15,490 bases of DNA from a bacterium (GCA_028685295.1 JAQUEL010000046.1:1-15490), one strand, 5' to 3'. Positions 6,630 through 13,162 are shown, numbered from the stretch's first letter. The notes: a model not told the origin generated them from the sequence alone. A program made the numbers and translations.

Positions 6630-7414
6630 AGGTTCTGGAGATATCCAACCTGACGGTTGTTCGTGGCGGCACAATGATTTTGGACAATATCAATCTGGAG
6701 CTGGAAGAGGGGCAGTCTCTGGCTGTAATCGGCCCCAACGGTGGCGGCAAGACCACTCTGGTCAAAACCATCCTGGGGCTGCTACAGCCCCAGACCGGAT
6801 CCATCAGGATCATGGGGCTGCCTCCCGAAAGCGTTATTCGAAAGAGACCTGGAACGATAGGCTATGTAGCTCAAAGAGCCTTTTACGATCCTGATTTTCC
6901 CGTCTCCGCTCTGGATGTGGTGGTAATGGGCAAATATGGTAAGATAGGTCTTCTGCGTCCCGTCGGCAGAAAGGATAGGGAAGAGGCTCTCTCCTGCCTG
7001 GAAACGGTAGGCATGGCCGATTTTGCTCTCAGGCCCATCGGCCAGCTTTCCGGCGGGCAGCAGCAACGGGCCATGATTGCCCGTAGTTTGATAACCCATC
7101 CCAGGATGCTTATACTGGACGAGCCTACCAGTGGAGTGGATGCCGGCTCTCAGGAGAATTTCTATCGTCTGTTGCGTGATCTGCAGTCCAGTCTGTCGCT
7201 TTCTATTATTCAGGTCTCTCACGATATAGCCCTGGTGCCGTCTTACAGCGATCAAGTTGCTTGTCTCAACAAGCAACTTTTTCTGCACGGCAAGCCGGAT
7301 GATGTTATGCGCAGCGATATCCTGAAGCAGGCCTACGGCTGCCAGGTGGAGTTTCTCTTTCACGGCACTATGCCGCATCGAACGGTTGAAGAGCATAGGG
7401 GGCACCATGATTGA
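6626..7414 (+). CDS. znuC: Zinc ABC transporter ATP-binding protein
   Basis: 262 residues with a complete ABC ATPase motif set: Walker A GPNGGGKTT from residue 36, Q-loop at VAQ (Gln83), signature LSGGQQQR (141-148), Walker B MLILDEPTSGVD (161-172) and the switch histidine in VSHD (His199). It powers zinc import through ZnuB on the cytoplasmic side of the membrane. The ATG overlaps the znuA stop by four bases, and the 3' end overlaps the znuB start by eight bases, showing strict translational coupling. The C-terminal ~60 residues (KQAYGCQVEFLFHGTMPHR, EEHRGHHD) are His-enriched, as in several ZnuC proteins, and could take part in metal sensing; that last point is inference. Confidence 0.93.
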   Translation: MKVLEISNLTVVRGGTMILDNINLELEEGQSLAVIGPNGGGKTTLVKTILGLLQPQTGSIRIMGLPPESVIRKRPGTIGYVAQRAFYDPDFPVSALDVVVMGKYGKIGLLRPVGRKDREEALSCLETVGMADFALRPIGQLSGGQQQRAMIARSLITHPRMLILDEPTSGVDAGSQENFYRLLRDLQSSLSLSIIQVSHDIALVPSYSDQVACLNKQLFLHGKPDDVMRSDILKQAYGCQVEFLFHGTMPHRTVEEHRGHHD

Positions 7415-8210
7415 GTTGTTATCTTATCAATTTATGCAGCGGGCGCTGGCGGCCGGAATAATTATCAGCCTGGTCTGTGGAATACTCTCTTTCTTTGTGG
7501 TGCTGCGGCGTCTCTCTTTTATAGGCGTCGGACTTTCCCATGCTGCTTTCGGAGGGGTGGCCCTGGGGTTCTTTTTAGGCGTGGAGCCTACCTGGACGGC
7601 CATAGGATTCTGTGTGGCTATCGCTCTGCTGATAGGAATGATCAAGCATAAGGGCAAAATACAAGAAGATACCGCCATTGGTATCTTCTTTGCCGCCAAT
7701 ATGGCCTTCGGCATTATGCTTATAGGGCTTAGCCATCGCTATAATGTCGATCTCTTCGGCTACCTTTTCGGCAACATACTGGCTATAACCGCTTACGATT
7801 TAAAAATGATAACCGCGGTCGGTTCTCTGGTGCTGGTGATAACGGCGCTCTTCTTTAAAGAGCTGCTTTTCTGCAGCTTTGATGAGGAAATGGCCGGCAT
7901 TTGCAGTGTTCCCGCCGTTCCGCTTAACTACCTCTTTATGGTCCTGCTCTCTTTGGTGATTGTGGTATCAATCAAGGTGGTAGGTATAGTCCTGGTCTCC
8001 GCTCTGCTGGTTATTCCTGCTGCTGCCGGTCGACAGTTCAGCTCCAATTACCGTGCCATGCTGCCGGTCTCTGTGTTAGTGGGATTGTTATCGACTTTAG
8101 GCGGACTTTTCCTTTCCTACCGTTTCGATCTGCCGTCCGGCTCCACTATAGTCTTGCTGGCCACGCTTATCTTTGGATTATCTTTTTTATGGGAGCATAC
8201 GCGCAAATAA
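7407..8210 (+). CDS. znuB: Zinc ABC transporter permease
   Basis: 267 residues of the ABC-3 family of metal permeases. About eight hydrophobic segments are visible, starting with AAGIIISLVCGILSFFVVLRRLSFIGVGLSHAAF-type sequence (residues ~15-48) in which the GVGLSHAAFGGVALG motif is the family signature, and ending with FGLSFLWEHTRK. It forms the membrane channel for zinc with ZnuC and takes its substrate from ZnuA. The ATG at 7407 is chosen because AGGGGG lies at 7397-7402; an upstream TTG in frame lacks a site. This is the last gene of the zur-znuACB operon; no convincing terminator follows, only gene debris. Confidence 0.9.
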   Translation: MIELLSYQFMQRALAAGIIISLVCGILSFFVVLRRLSFIGVGLSHAAFGGVALGFFLGVEPTWTAIGFCVAIALLIGMIKHKGKIQEDTAIGIFFAANMAFGIMLIGLSHRYNVDLFGYLFGNILAITAYDLKMITAVGSLVLVITALFFKELLFCSFDEEMAGICSVPAVPLNYLFMVLLSLVIVVSIKVVGIVLVSALLVIPAAAGRQFSSNYRAMLPVSVLVGLLSTLGGLFLSYRFDLPSGSTIVLLATLIFGLSFLWEHTRK

Positions 8211-8328
8211 AGCAGAACTGCAGCCGTGCAAGTATCTTTTCTATCCCGCGGTCTTCCTGTAAGCAGGCCCTTCTCGTAATTTACAACCGACATAACGCAG
8301 CTGCATATAAAGTGCTTATAGCATTTAA
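8211..8328. other. Intergenic stretch without a recognisable gene
   Basis: No coding signal is seen between znuB and the prepilin-like relic. It contains GTAATTTACA at 8276-8285, the reverse complement of the core (TGTAAATTAC) of the palindrome at 8753-8765. Only a tiny GCAGAACTGC hairpin follows znuB. Confidence 0.4.
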
Positions 8329-8733
8329 GGCTTTACTCTTATCGAATTGCTGGCTGTTATCGGAATATTAGCTATGCCGGCATCTATATTGCTGCCGGTT
8401 TTTGGTCAGGCCAGAGAGAAGGCTGGACAAGCCTCTTGTTTATCCAACGTAAAGCAGATATCTATGGCTATGATGATATATACAAATGACTGAAATGAGC
8501 AGTTTGTCAGCTGTACTCCCACTTATAGATGATACACGCCGCTTCAGGCTTATGTGAACAATGCGCAGGTCTTTCACTGCCTATCCATGAGCAATGATGA
8601 AGGAGGTAATGTATATACCGATTACGTAATAAACGGACTCTTTGCCCACGGCGTTAGCCAGACGGGTTTTACGGGTCCCTCCGGTACCATTATGATCGCC
8701 GGGAGAGCAATTTGCCATATTGACCCTTCCTAA
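8329..8733 (+). pseudogene. Prepilin-like (type II pseudopilin N-terminal motif, H-X9-DG/DUF1559-like) relic
   Basis: One reading frame of 134 codons gives GFTLIELLAVIGILAMPASI, the classic prepilin cleavage/methylation segment (glycine before Phe, Glu at +5), then LPVFGQAREKAGQASCLSN, VKQISMAMMIYTND, and PLQAYVNNAQVFHC. This matches the N-terminal half of the pseudopilin-like proteins abundant in Armatimonadota and Planctomycetota, as I recall them. It is broken in three ways: no start codon (TAA immediately precedes the GFTLIE glycine codon), two TGA codons at 8491-8493 and 8530-8532, and a TAA at 8731 before any C-terminal DGHV-type motif. There is no frameshift. Both TGAs fall where relatives often have an aromatic residue (Trp/Tyr): YTND(x)NEQF and R(x)YTPLQAYV. 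Confidence 0.65.
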
Positions 8734-8743
8734 AGTATATGTT

Positions 8744-8772
8744 TCGATGCAAGTGTAAATTACACCTATAAG
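8744..8772 (+). promoter_or_regulatory. Palindromic operator GTGTAA-A-TTACAC with adjacent -10 box
   Basis: GTGTAAATTACAC at 8753-8765 is a perfect 13-base palindrome around a central A. TATAAG at 8767-8772 directly follows and could be a -10 box; the matching -35 (about 8744-8749, TCGATG) is poor. A repressor or activator bound between the two boxes would control the DUF5320-like micro-gene at 8821. The regulator is unknown. Confidence 0.4.
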
Positions 8773-8820
8773 TTACTAACATTAACCTGCTGTAAAGGCA
8801 TAAGGAAGGAGGGTAAAGCA

Positions 8821-8889
8821 ATGTCTGGCGGAGATGGAACAGGACCGTTGGGAATGGGGCATATGATAGGACGTAGAAGCGGTTGCTGA
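8821..8889 (+). CDS. DUF5320-like micro-gene, truncated (22 codons)
   Basis: ATG at 8821 is preceded by an excellent ribosome site AAGGAGGG (8806-8813) at 7 bases. The product MSGGDGTGPLGMGHMIGRRS, then Gly-Cys-stop, matches the N-terminal signature of DUF5320 proteins (of the M-x-GGDGTGP-GMGP-TGR type), small Gly/Met-rich proteins that occur beside Mrp/NBP35 ATPases and NifX-like proteins, as here. Normal members are ~60-130 residues and continue past a YCAG-type motif; this one stops with TGA at 8887. Just beyond, the sequence is an antisense PadR fragment, so the gene appears cut by a rearrangement. Whether the 22-residue peptide is made or useful is unknown. Confidence 0.55.
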   Translation: MSGGDGTGPLGMGHMIGRRSGC

Positions 8890-8905
8890 TGCGATTGGCT
8901 GTCCG

Positions 8906-9040
8906 GCCGCTGCCGCTGCCGCTGACATCCCACTTAGAGACGACGTACCCATTATTCTCCAGCTGTTTTAAAGTGCGGTATAGTGCTGCTCGTTCGATTC
9001 TGGTGTCGGTGAGAGCGTGATCGTTCAGGATAGATATGCG
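8906..9040 (-). pseudogene. PadR-family regulator fragment (antisense remnant)
   Basis: On the minus strand from 9040 to about 8906 a 45-codon stretch reads ISILNDHALTDTRIERAALY, then RTLKQLENNGYVVSKWDVSG, then SGS. This is the recognition helix and wing of a PadR domain. The intact PadR at 10165-10569 has IYRALRRLENNGHVLSNWDT at the same place. An in-frame stop at 9043-9041 precedes it, no start codon is present, and after the Gly-Ser stretch the similarity ends at the junction with the DUF5320-like micro-gene. It is therefore a decayed or rearranged piece of a second PadR gene pointing the other way. No function is expected. Confidence 0.6.
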
Positions 9041-9096
9041 TCACACTTATAAAGCAACCGGCAAAGATTTAAAGGCTATATCCCGACCAGGAATGG

Positions 9097-9142
9097 TTGA
9101 CATCGCAGCTGTTTGATAATATATTATATGTAAGTTGCACAT
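9097..9142 (+). promoter_or_regulatory. Promoter of the Mrp-like gene with downstream ATGT/ACAT dyad
   Basis: TTGACA (9097-9102) and TATATT (9120-9125) are 17 bases apart, a strong SigA-type promoter. Right at the expected transcript start lies ATGT (9128-9131), seven bases, ACAT (9139-9142). Known PadR operators are built on ATGT-N8-ACAT, so this could be a PadR site, although the spacer is one base short. Confidence 0.55.
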
Positions 9143-9193
9143 AGTGTATTAATAACCAACTTGAGAGACGCAATTGAAGGGATAATTAAACTT

Positions 9194-10033
9194 ATGAAAA
9201 ACGACAAATGTGACGGCAAAGGGTGTAACGGGCAGGATTGCAGCGGCCAGGATTGCAGCGGCTGTGAGGCCGGTGCAGTAAAACCGGCCATGGAGTTGAG
9301 CCGCATCGGCGGCTGTGTGGCGGTTATGAGCGGCAAGGGTGGTGTGGGCAAGTCCTTGGTAACCGGTCTTCTGGCAGTTGGACTACGGCGGCAGGGCAGG
9401 AAAGCAGGCATTCTCGATGCCGATATTACCGGTCCCAGCATACCCAAAATGTTTGGGGTCGGCGAGCGGCCGGCCACAAAGGACTTCGGTATACTGCCGG
9501 TGCGCAGCCGCAGCGGGATAGATATCATGTCGCTCAATCTCTTTATGGAGAACGAGGATGACCCCGTTATCTGGCGCGGCCCCATGATCTCCAATGCCGT
9601 CAGGCAGTTCTGGGAGGAGGTTGTCTGGGGCGACCTCGATTATCTCTTGTTGGACTTGCCCCCGGGAACGGCCGACGTAGCCTTGACAGTGATGCAGGTT
9701 CTGCCGCTGAAAGGCGTGGTTATCGTAATGTCGCCTCAGGACCTGACGGTGATGATCGTCAAAAAAGCCATCAAAATGGCCGATATGCTTAAAATTCCGG
9801 TGCTGGGGCTGATCGAGAACATGAGTTATATCGTGTGCCCTGGCTGCAATGAAGAGGTGGAGGTGTTCGGCCCTTCCCGGGGAGCGGAAACGGCTGCATC
9901 ACAGAATATACCCTTCTGGGGCAGACTGCCGATAGACCCGGCTCTGGCAGCTTTATGTGACAGCGGCAGGATAGAGGATTATGACGACGGTTTTCCCCTG
10001 AGCCTGGCCCGGCATCTCACCGGTGAAGGCTGA
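9194..10033 (+). CDS. mrp: Mrp/NBP35 (ApbC) family Fe-S cluster carrier ATPase with Cys-rich N-terminus
   Basis: 279 residues. Residues 1-25 are Cys-rich (Cys6, 11, 16, 21, 24) with a tandem QDCSG repeat, a likely metal or cluster binding head analogous to the NBP35 N-terminal cysteines. The P-loop domain follows: deviant Walker A SGKGGVGKS (46-54), switch DADITGPSIP (75-84), MSLNLF, WRGPM, and LLLDLPPGTAD (151-161). CPGC (Cys215, Cys218) is the pair that holds a bridging 4Fe-4S cluster in Mrp dimers. Role: scaffold or carrier of Fe-S clusters in the cytoplasm. ATG at 9194 has AAGGGA twelve bases upstream; TTG at 9161 is possible but has no ribosome site. It is transcribed from 9097-9125 and ends in a terminator at its stop. 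Confidence 0.88.
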   Translation: MKNDKCDGKGCNGQDCSGQDCSGCEAGAVKPAMELSRIGGCVAVMSGKGGVGKSLVTGLLAVGLRRQGRKAGILDADITGPSIPKMFGVGERPATKDFGILPVRSRSGIDIMSLNLFMENEDDPVIWRGPMISNAVRQFWEEVVWGDLDYLLLDLPPGTADVALTVMQVLPLKGVVIVMSPQDLTVMIVKKAIKMADMLKIPVLGLIENMSYIVCPGCNEEVEVFGPSRGAETAASQNIPFWGRLPIDPALAALCDSGRIEDYDDGFPLSLARHLTGEG

Positions 10034-10054
10034 CGTATAGCGTGGGGCCTTTTT
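10026..10054 (+). terminator. Rho-independent terminator after the Mrp-like gene
   Basis: AAGGC (10026-10030) pairs with GCCTT (10047-10051), with an inner ACG/CGT stem around a TATAG loop, followed by a T-run to 10054. The 5' arm includes the last bases of the coding region. Confidence 0.55.
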
Positions 10055-10164
10055 AGGGGTTAAATGAGCGATCTGGAGCCCTGCATGCAGCTATAGCGGA
10101 TTACCTTGTCAGACAGAGTTGAGCGAAAACGGAAGATTTATGGAAAGAACAGGAGTGATGTGGT

Positions 10165-10569
10165 TTGCCTAGAGAAAGACATTGCCGCCGGCATGGAGGC
10201 GGAGCCTGTTCCTGCGAAATGGGCAACCTTTATCGTTTTGTAGAACCGATCGTTCTTTTATCTGTAGCTGTTCTTAAAGAGGCTTACGGCTATCAGATAG
10301 CTCAGGCGGCGGAGGAGATGGCTGTAACTCATGCCGGACTGGATATGGGCGGTATATACAGGGCTTTGAGGCGTTTGGAGAATAACGGACATGTTCTTTC
10401 AAACTGGGATACCGGGAGTGGCGGACCGGCCCGAAGGATATATCGATTGACGGAAAGAGGGCGGAAACATTTGGCTGAATGGGCTGAAGTGTTGGCGGAA
10501 ATGCTCATTCCGTTGACCAGGCTTCAAAAGGCATGTAGTGAAGCGGCAGATCCAGAGGATGCTCTTTGA
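10165..10569 (+). CDS. PadR-family transcriptional regulator with N-terminal Cys/His motif
   Basis: 134 residues. After a short head with His6, Cys7, His10, Cys15 and Cys17, the PadR winged helix runs from about residue 23 to 105: RFVEPIVLLSVAVLKEAYGYQIA, then IYRALRRLENNGHVLSNWDT, GGPARRIYRLTERG and KHLAEW. A C-terminal helix LTRLQKACSEA would mediate dimerisation. PadR relatives next to DUF5320/Mrp genes often carry such CxC heads, which suggests a metal, redox or Fe-S input; the ligand is unknown. The TTG start at 10165 follows AGGAG (10151-10155). It precedes the NifX/ATPase cluster by 58 bases and probably controls that cluster and perhaps the Mrp promoter. Confidence 0.8.
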   Translation: MPRERHCRRHGGGACSCEMGNLYRFVEPIVLLSVAVLKEAYGYQIAQAAEEMAVTHAGLDMGGIYRALRRLENNGHVLSNWDTGSGGPARRIYRLTERGRKHLAEWAEVLAEMLIPLTRLQKACSEAADPEDAL

Positions 10570-10578
10570 TAAGGCGGA

Positions 10579-10604
10579 ATATCTTTTAAAGTCAACAAAG
10601 ATAT
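10579..10604 (+). repeat. Inverted repeat between the PadR gene and the NifX-like gene
   Basis: ATATCTTT (10579-10586) and AAAGATAT (10597-10604) are perfect 8-base arms around a 10-base spacer. It lies 24 bases before the NifX-like start codon. It could be an operator for the cluster or an mRNA hairpin; there is no T-run, so it is not a terminator. Confidence 0.45.
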
Positions 10605-10627
10605 CAACTGAATGGAGGGCAAGATCA

Positions 10628-10990
10628 ATGAGAGTTGCAATCACTTCGCAGGGAGAGAGCTTAGAGAGCAGGCTTGACAGACGTTTCGGGCGGGCGGCTT
10701 TCTTTGTAGCGGTGAATACAGAGACCGGTGAGTTTGCGGTCCATGATAACACTCAAAACCTCAATGCGGCCCAGGGAGCCGGCATTCAGGCTGGAAGCAA
10801 CGTCGTCGGTCTGAATGTAGAAGCGCTTATAACAGGCAATGTCGGTCCCAAGGCATATGCCGTTCTTAAGGCGGCCGGTATCAGGATTTATCTGGCGCCT
10901 GACGGCACGGTGGCTGAAAGCCTGCAGAGGTTCAAGGATGGCCTTTTAGATGAGTGCCTGTCGGCCAATGTCGCTGGACATTGGATATAA
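10628..10990 (+). CDS. NifX/NafY-type (dinitrogenase iron-molybdenum cofactor domain) protein
   Basis: 120 residues of the PF02579-type fold: MRVAITSQGESLESRLDRRF, FGRAAFFVAVNTETGEF, a basic/polar linker, AQGAGIQAGSNVVGLNVEAL, GNVGPKAYAVLKAAGIRIY. In nitrogenase systems this domain carries FeMo-cofactor precursors; the free-standing relatives in non-fixing anaerobes are assumed to bind Fe-S or other metal clusters. The start ATG at 10628 is supported by GGAGGG at 10614-10619. It is the first gene of a run with two MinD-type ferredoxin ATPases and a second NifX-like protein (12763). The C-terminal tail LLDECLSANVAGHWI contributes one cysteine. No nif structural genes are in view. Confidence 0.82.
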   Translation: MRVAITSQGESLESRLDRRFGRAAFFVAVNTETGEFAVHDNTQNLNAAQGAGIQAGSNVVGLNVEALITGNVGPKAYAVLKAAGIRIYLAPDGTVAESLQRFKDGLLDECLSANVAGHWI

Positions 10991-11017
10991 AACAGAGGAT
11001 AGCTGGAGGATAAGCAG

Positions 11018-11875
11018 ATGAAGATTGCCGTAGCCAGTGGCAAAGGCGGCACAGGCAAGACCACTGTAGCTGTAAACCTATCTCTCTTTCTGGTTGATGC
11101 AGACCTGAAGGTAACTTATGCAGATTGTGATGTTGAGGAGCCTGACGGGCATCTCTTTCTTAAGCCGGAGATCACCTTGAAGCACAGGTCTGCCGTACTA
11201 GTGCCGCAGGTGAACCCGGAGGCTTGCAATCTGTGTGGAGAGTGTGGCGCTTTTTGCCGCTATAGCGCCATCGTTGTTCTCAAAGAGGAGGTTATGACCT
11301 TCCCGGAACTTTGCCATAGTTGCGGCGGTTGCGCCTATGTCTGTTCTGTTCAGGCCATAACCGAGGTGGATAGATATATCGGGAGCGTGGACAGAGGATC
11401 TGCCGGCAAGCTGAACTTTATCAGCGGCTGTCTGGATATCGGCCAGGCTATGGGTCCTCCTCTGATAAAGGCGGTCTTAAGGAATATAACGGACGATGGT
11501 ATAACGATCGTGGATGCACCGCCGGGAACCTCCTGTCCGGCTATGACTGCTGTCGGCGATTGCGATTATCTGTTGCTGGTAGCAGAGCCCACTCCTTTTG
11601 GACGGCATGATCTGGAGCTGATGTTACAGGCTGTCGGCTCTTTGCCCATGCCGAGAGGAGTGGTATTGAACAGAGTAAGCGGCCCCGATACGGCAATAGA
11701 GAAGCTATGCAGCAGGTATGGCGTGCCCATTCTGTCTCGGATACCGGAGGATAGGCGGGTAGCCGAGGCTTATTCAAAGGGGCTCACGGCCTGGAAGGCG
11801 GTGCCCGGCTATAAGGCTCTCTTTGCCGATCTTTGGTCCAAGATAGAACCGGTTGCCGGGAGGTACACGGCGTGA
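11018..11875 (+). CDS. MinD-superfamily P-loop ATPase with inserted ferredoxin domain (first copy)
   Basis: 285 residues. The N-terminal Walker A is ASGKGGTGKTT (6-16) and the switch I region contains ADCDVEEPDGHLFL. A ferredoxin insert holds two 4Fe-4S motifs: Cys70, 73, 76, 80 and Cys99, 102, 105, 109 (CHSCGGCAYVC). The Walker B-like IVDAPPGTSCPAM and a NRVSGPDTAIEK base-recognition segment follow. These COG1149-type proteins occur as adjacent pairs beside NifX-like genes in anaerobes and are thought to load or move Fe-S or metal clusters with ATP; the exact substrate is not known. GGAGGA lies 9 bases before the ATG. The stop overlaps the start of the second copy (GTGA), showing coupled translation and suggesting a heterodimer. 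Confidence 0.87.
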   Translation: MKIAVASGKGGTGKTTVAVNLSLFLVDADLKVTYADCDVEEPDGHLFLKPEITLKHRSAVLVPQVNPEACNLCGECGAFCRYSAIVVLKEEVMTFPELCHSCGGCAYVCSVQAITEVDRYIGSVDRGSAGKLNFISGCLDIGQAMGPPLIKAVLRNITDDGITIVDAPPGTSCPAMTAVGDCDYLLLVAEPTPFGRHDLELMLQAVGSLPMPRGVVLNRVSGPDTAIEKLCSRYGVPILSRIPEDRRVAEAYSKGLTAWKAVPGYKALFADLWSKIEPVAGRYTA

Positions 11876-12759
11876 AGGAAATAGTGATTATAAGCGGCAA
11901 GGGCGGCACGGGCAAGACCAGCCTAACGGCTGCCTTTGCCGGTCTGGCAGAGAAATGTGTACTGGCGGATTGTGATGTGGATGCCGCTGATCTGCATCTG
12001 CTGTTGCAGCCTCAGGTGAGGGAGAGATATGAATTCAGCGGCGGCGGTCGGGCAGAGATTAAGGCGGAGAAGTGTTCAAAATGCGGTCTCTGCCGGCAGA
12101 TTTGCCGTTTTGATGCGGTGCGACAGTTGGCCGATAAAAAGAGCTTTCCTGCAGTGGATCCTTTGGCTTGCGAAGGGTGCGGTTTCTGTGCTCTTGTCTG
12201 CCCGGCCGACGCAATAGAAATCAAGCCTGCAGTTAACGGAGAGTGGTATGTTTCGGACACTCGGCTAGGCCCTATGGTTCATGCCTGTCTTTATCCGGGT
12301 GAGGGCAACTCCGGCAAGCTGGTGACGCTGGTACGGAGCCGGGCCAGGGAAATTGCGGCTGAGTGCGGCAGTGCATACATATTGATAGACGGTTCACCGG
12401 GGTTGGGTTGTCCGGTGATAGCCTCGGTAGCCGGCAGTGATCTGGCCGTTATTGTGACGGAGCCCACAATCTCCGGGGAACACGATCTATTGCGTATTGT
12501 CGCTCTAACAAAGCACTTCAGGGTACCCACTGTAGTTTGTATCAACAGGAGCGATATCAATCCGGCGATTGCTGATCGTATAGCCGTTGTTTCTGAGGCA
12601 CAAGGGCTTGAGGTTGTCGGCCGCATACGTTACGATAGGATCGTAACAGAGGCTCAAACGGCAGCGAAAACTGTTAATGAATATACGGATGGGCCTGTAG
12701 CCGAAGAAATAATGGCAGCCTGGCGGCGTATAATAACTTTAAATGAAGGAAGGGAGTAA
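11872..12759 (+). CDS. MinD-superfamily P-loop ATPase with inserted ferredoxin domain (second copy)
   Basis: 295 residues from GTG at 11872, with GGGAGG at 11858-11863 and a four-base overlap with the previous stop. It is a diverged paralogue of the preceding gene: IISGKGGTGKTS (Walker A), DCDVDAADLHLLL, ferredoxin motifs Cys68, 71, 74, 78 and Cys100, 103, 106, 110 (CEGCGFCALVCP), LIDGSPGLGCPVIASV, and VTEPTISGEHD. The Cys after the SPG motif (GLGCP) is shared with SC-P in the first copy and may add a cluster or nucleotide-side ligand. Together the two ATPases and the flanking NifX-like proteins form one unit. The longer in-frame extension to 11833 lies inside the previous gene and is unlikely to be used. 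Confidence 0.87.
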   Translation: MKEIVIISGKGGTGKTSLTAAFAGLAEKCVLADCDVDAADLHLLLQPQVRERYEFSGGGRAEIKAEKCSKCGLCRQICRFDAVRQLADKKSFPAVDPLACEGCGFCALVCPADAIEIKPAVNGEWYVSDTRLGPMVHACLYPGEGNSGKLVTLVRSRAREIAAECGSAYILIDGSPGLGCPVIASVAGSDLAVIVTEPTISGEHDLLRIVALTKHFRVPTVVCINRSDINPAIADRIAVVSEAQGLEVVGRIRYDRIVTEAQTAAKTVNEYTDGPVAEEIMAAWRRIITLNEGRE

Positions 12760-12762
12760 GAG

Positions 12763-13101
12763 ATGAAAATTGCAATTCCGGTAGCTGATGGAAAGCTTTG
12801 TCCGCATTTCGGGCACTGTGAAGAGTTTTATATCTTTGATATTGATAAGGCAGGCTGTAAAATTATTGCTTGTGACAGGCAGGTGCCGCCGCCGCATGAA
12901 CCGGGGCTGCTGCCGCGTTGGCTGCACGGCATGGAGGTTACGCATGTTATTGCCGGCGGCATGGGTGCTCGGGCGCAGGGACTATTTCAGGCTGCAGGTG
13001 TCAAAGTTGTGGTGGGAGCCCCTGCCGTTGACGCTGAAGAAGTGATCAAGGCATACCTGGAGAATACTCTGGTAACCGGGGATAACGCCTGCGATCATTA
13101 A
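12763..13101 (+). CDS. NifX/NafY-type protein (second copy)
   Basis: 112 residues: MKIAIPVADGKLCPHFGHCE, then EFYIFDIDKAGCKIIAC, PPPHEPGLLPRWLHGMEVTH, VIAGGMGARAQGLFQAAGVK and a VVVGAPAVDAEEVIKAYLE tail. The CPHFGHC stretch gives Cys and His ligands suited to an Fe-S or metal site, and the GGMGARAQGLF loop is the family hallmark. It follows the second ATPase by three bases, with AAGGAAGGGAG as ribosome site. It differs from the first NifX-like copy in having more Cys/His, so the two may hold different cluster states. The function is inferred from the domain and neighbours. Confidence 0.85.
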   Translation: MKIAIPVADGKLCPHFGHCEEFYIFDIDKAGCKIIACDRQVPPPHEPGLLPRWLHGMEVTHVIAGGMGARAQGLFQAAGVKVVVGAPAVDAEEVIKAYLENTLVTGDNACDH

Positions 13102-13140
13102 GCAGTCTGCGATCTATAAATCTGATGAAGTCTAAAAGTT

Positions 13141-13162
13141 GTCAGGCTCAGAGAACTCTGAC
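13141..13162 (+). promoter_or_regulatory. Palindrome in the leader of the permease gene
   Basis: TCAGAGAACTCTGA at 13148-13161 is a perfect 14-base palindrome, and GTCAG/CTGAC (13141-13145 and 13158-13162) offers an alternative hairpin. It lies 22 bases before the preferred ATG at 13184, so it is either a protein-binding site or a hairpin influencing translation of the permease. Confidence 0.3.

Noticed and set aside
6782-7408. Long open frame on the minus strand across znuC
   Set aside because: It is antisense to a gene with a complete ABC ATPase motif set, and the product has no recognisable domain.
8329-8890. Genome-wide reassignment of TGA to tryptophan
   Set aside because: degV, the PHP gene, zur, znuC and the Mrp-like gene all end naturally at TGA, and TGG is used for Trp in the same genes.
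8821-8945. Selenocysteine or readthrough extension of the DUF5320-like micro-gene past TGA at 8887
   Set aside because: A second TGA and a TAG follow within about 55 bases, the downstream residues do not resemble DUF5320, and no selenocysteine hairpin is apparent.
9128-9142. Firm assignment of the ATGT/ACAT dyad as a PadR operator
   Set aside because: The spacer is seven rather than the eight bases described for PadR sites, and short AT-rich dyads arise by chance; it is kept only as a possibility.
10628-13101. Nitrogen-fixation (nif) operon
   Set aside because: Only NifX-like domains are present; no nifHDK, nifEN or nifB is seen, and free-standing relatives are common in non-fixing anaerobes.
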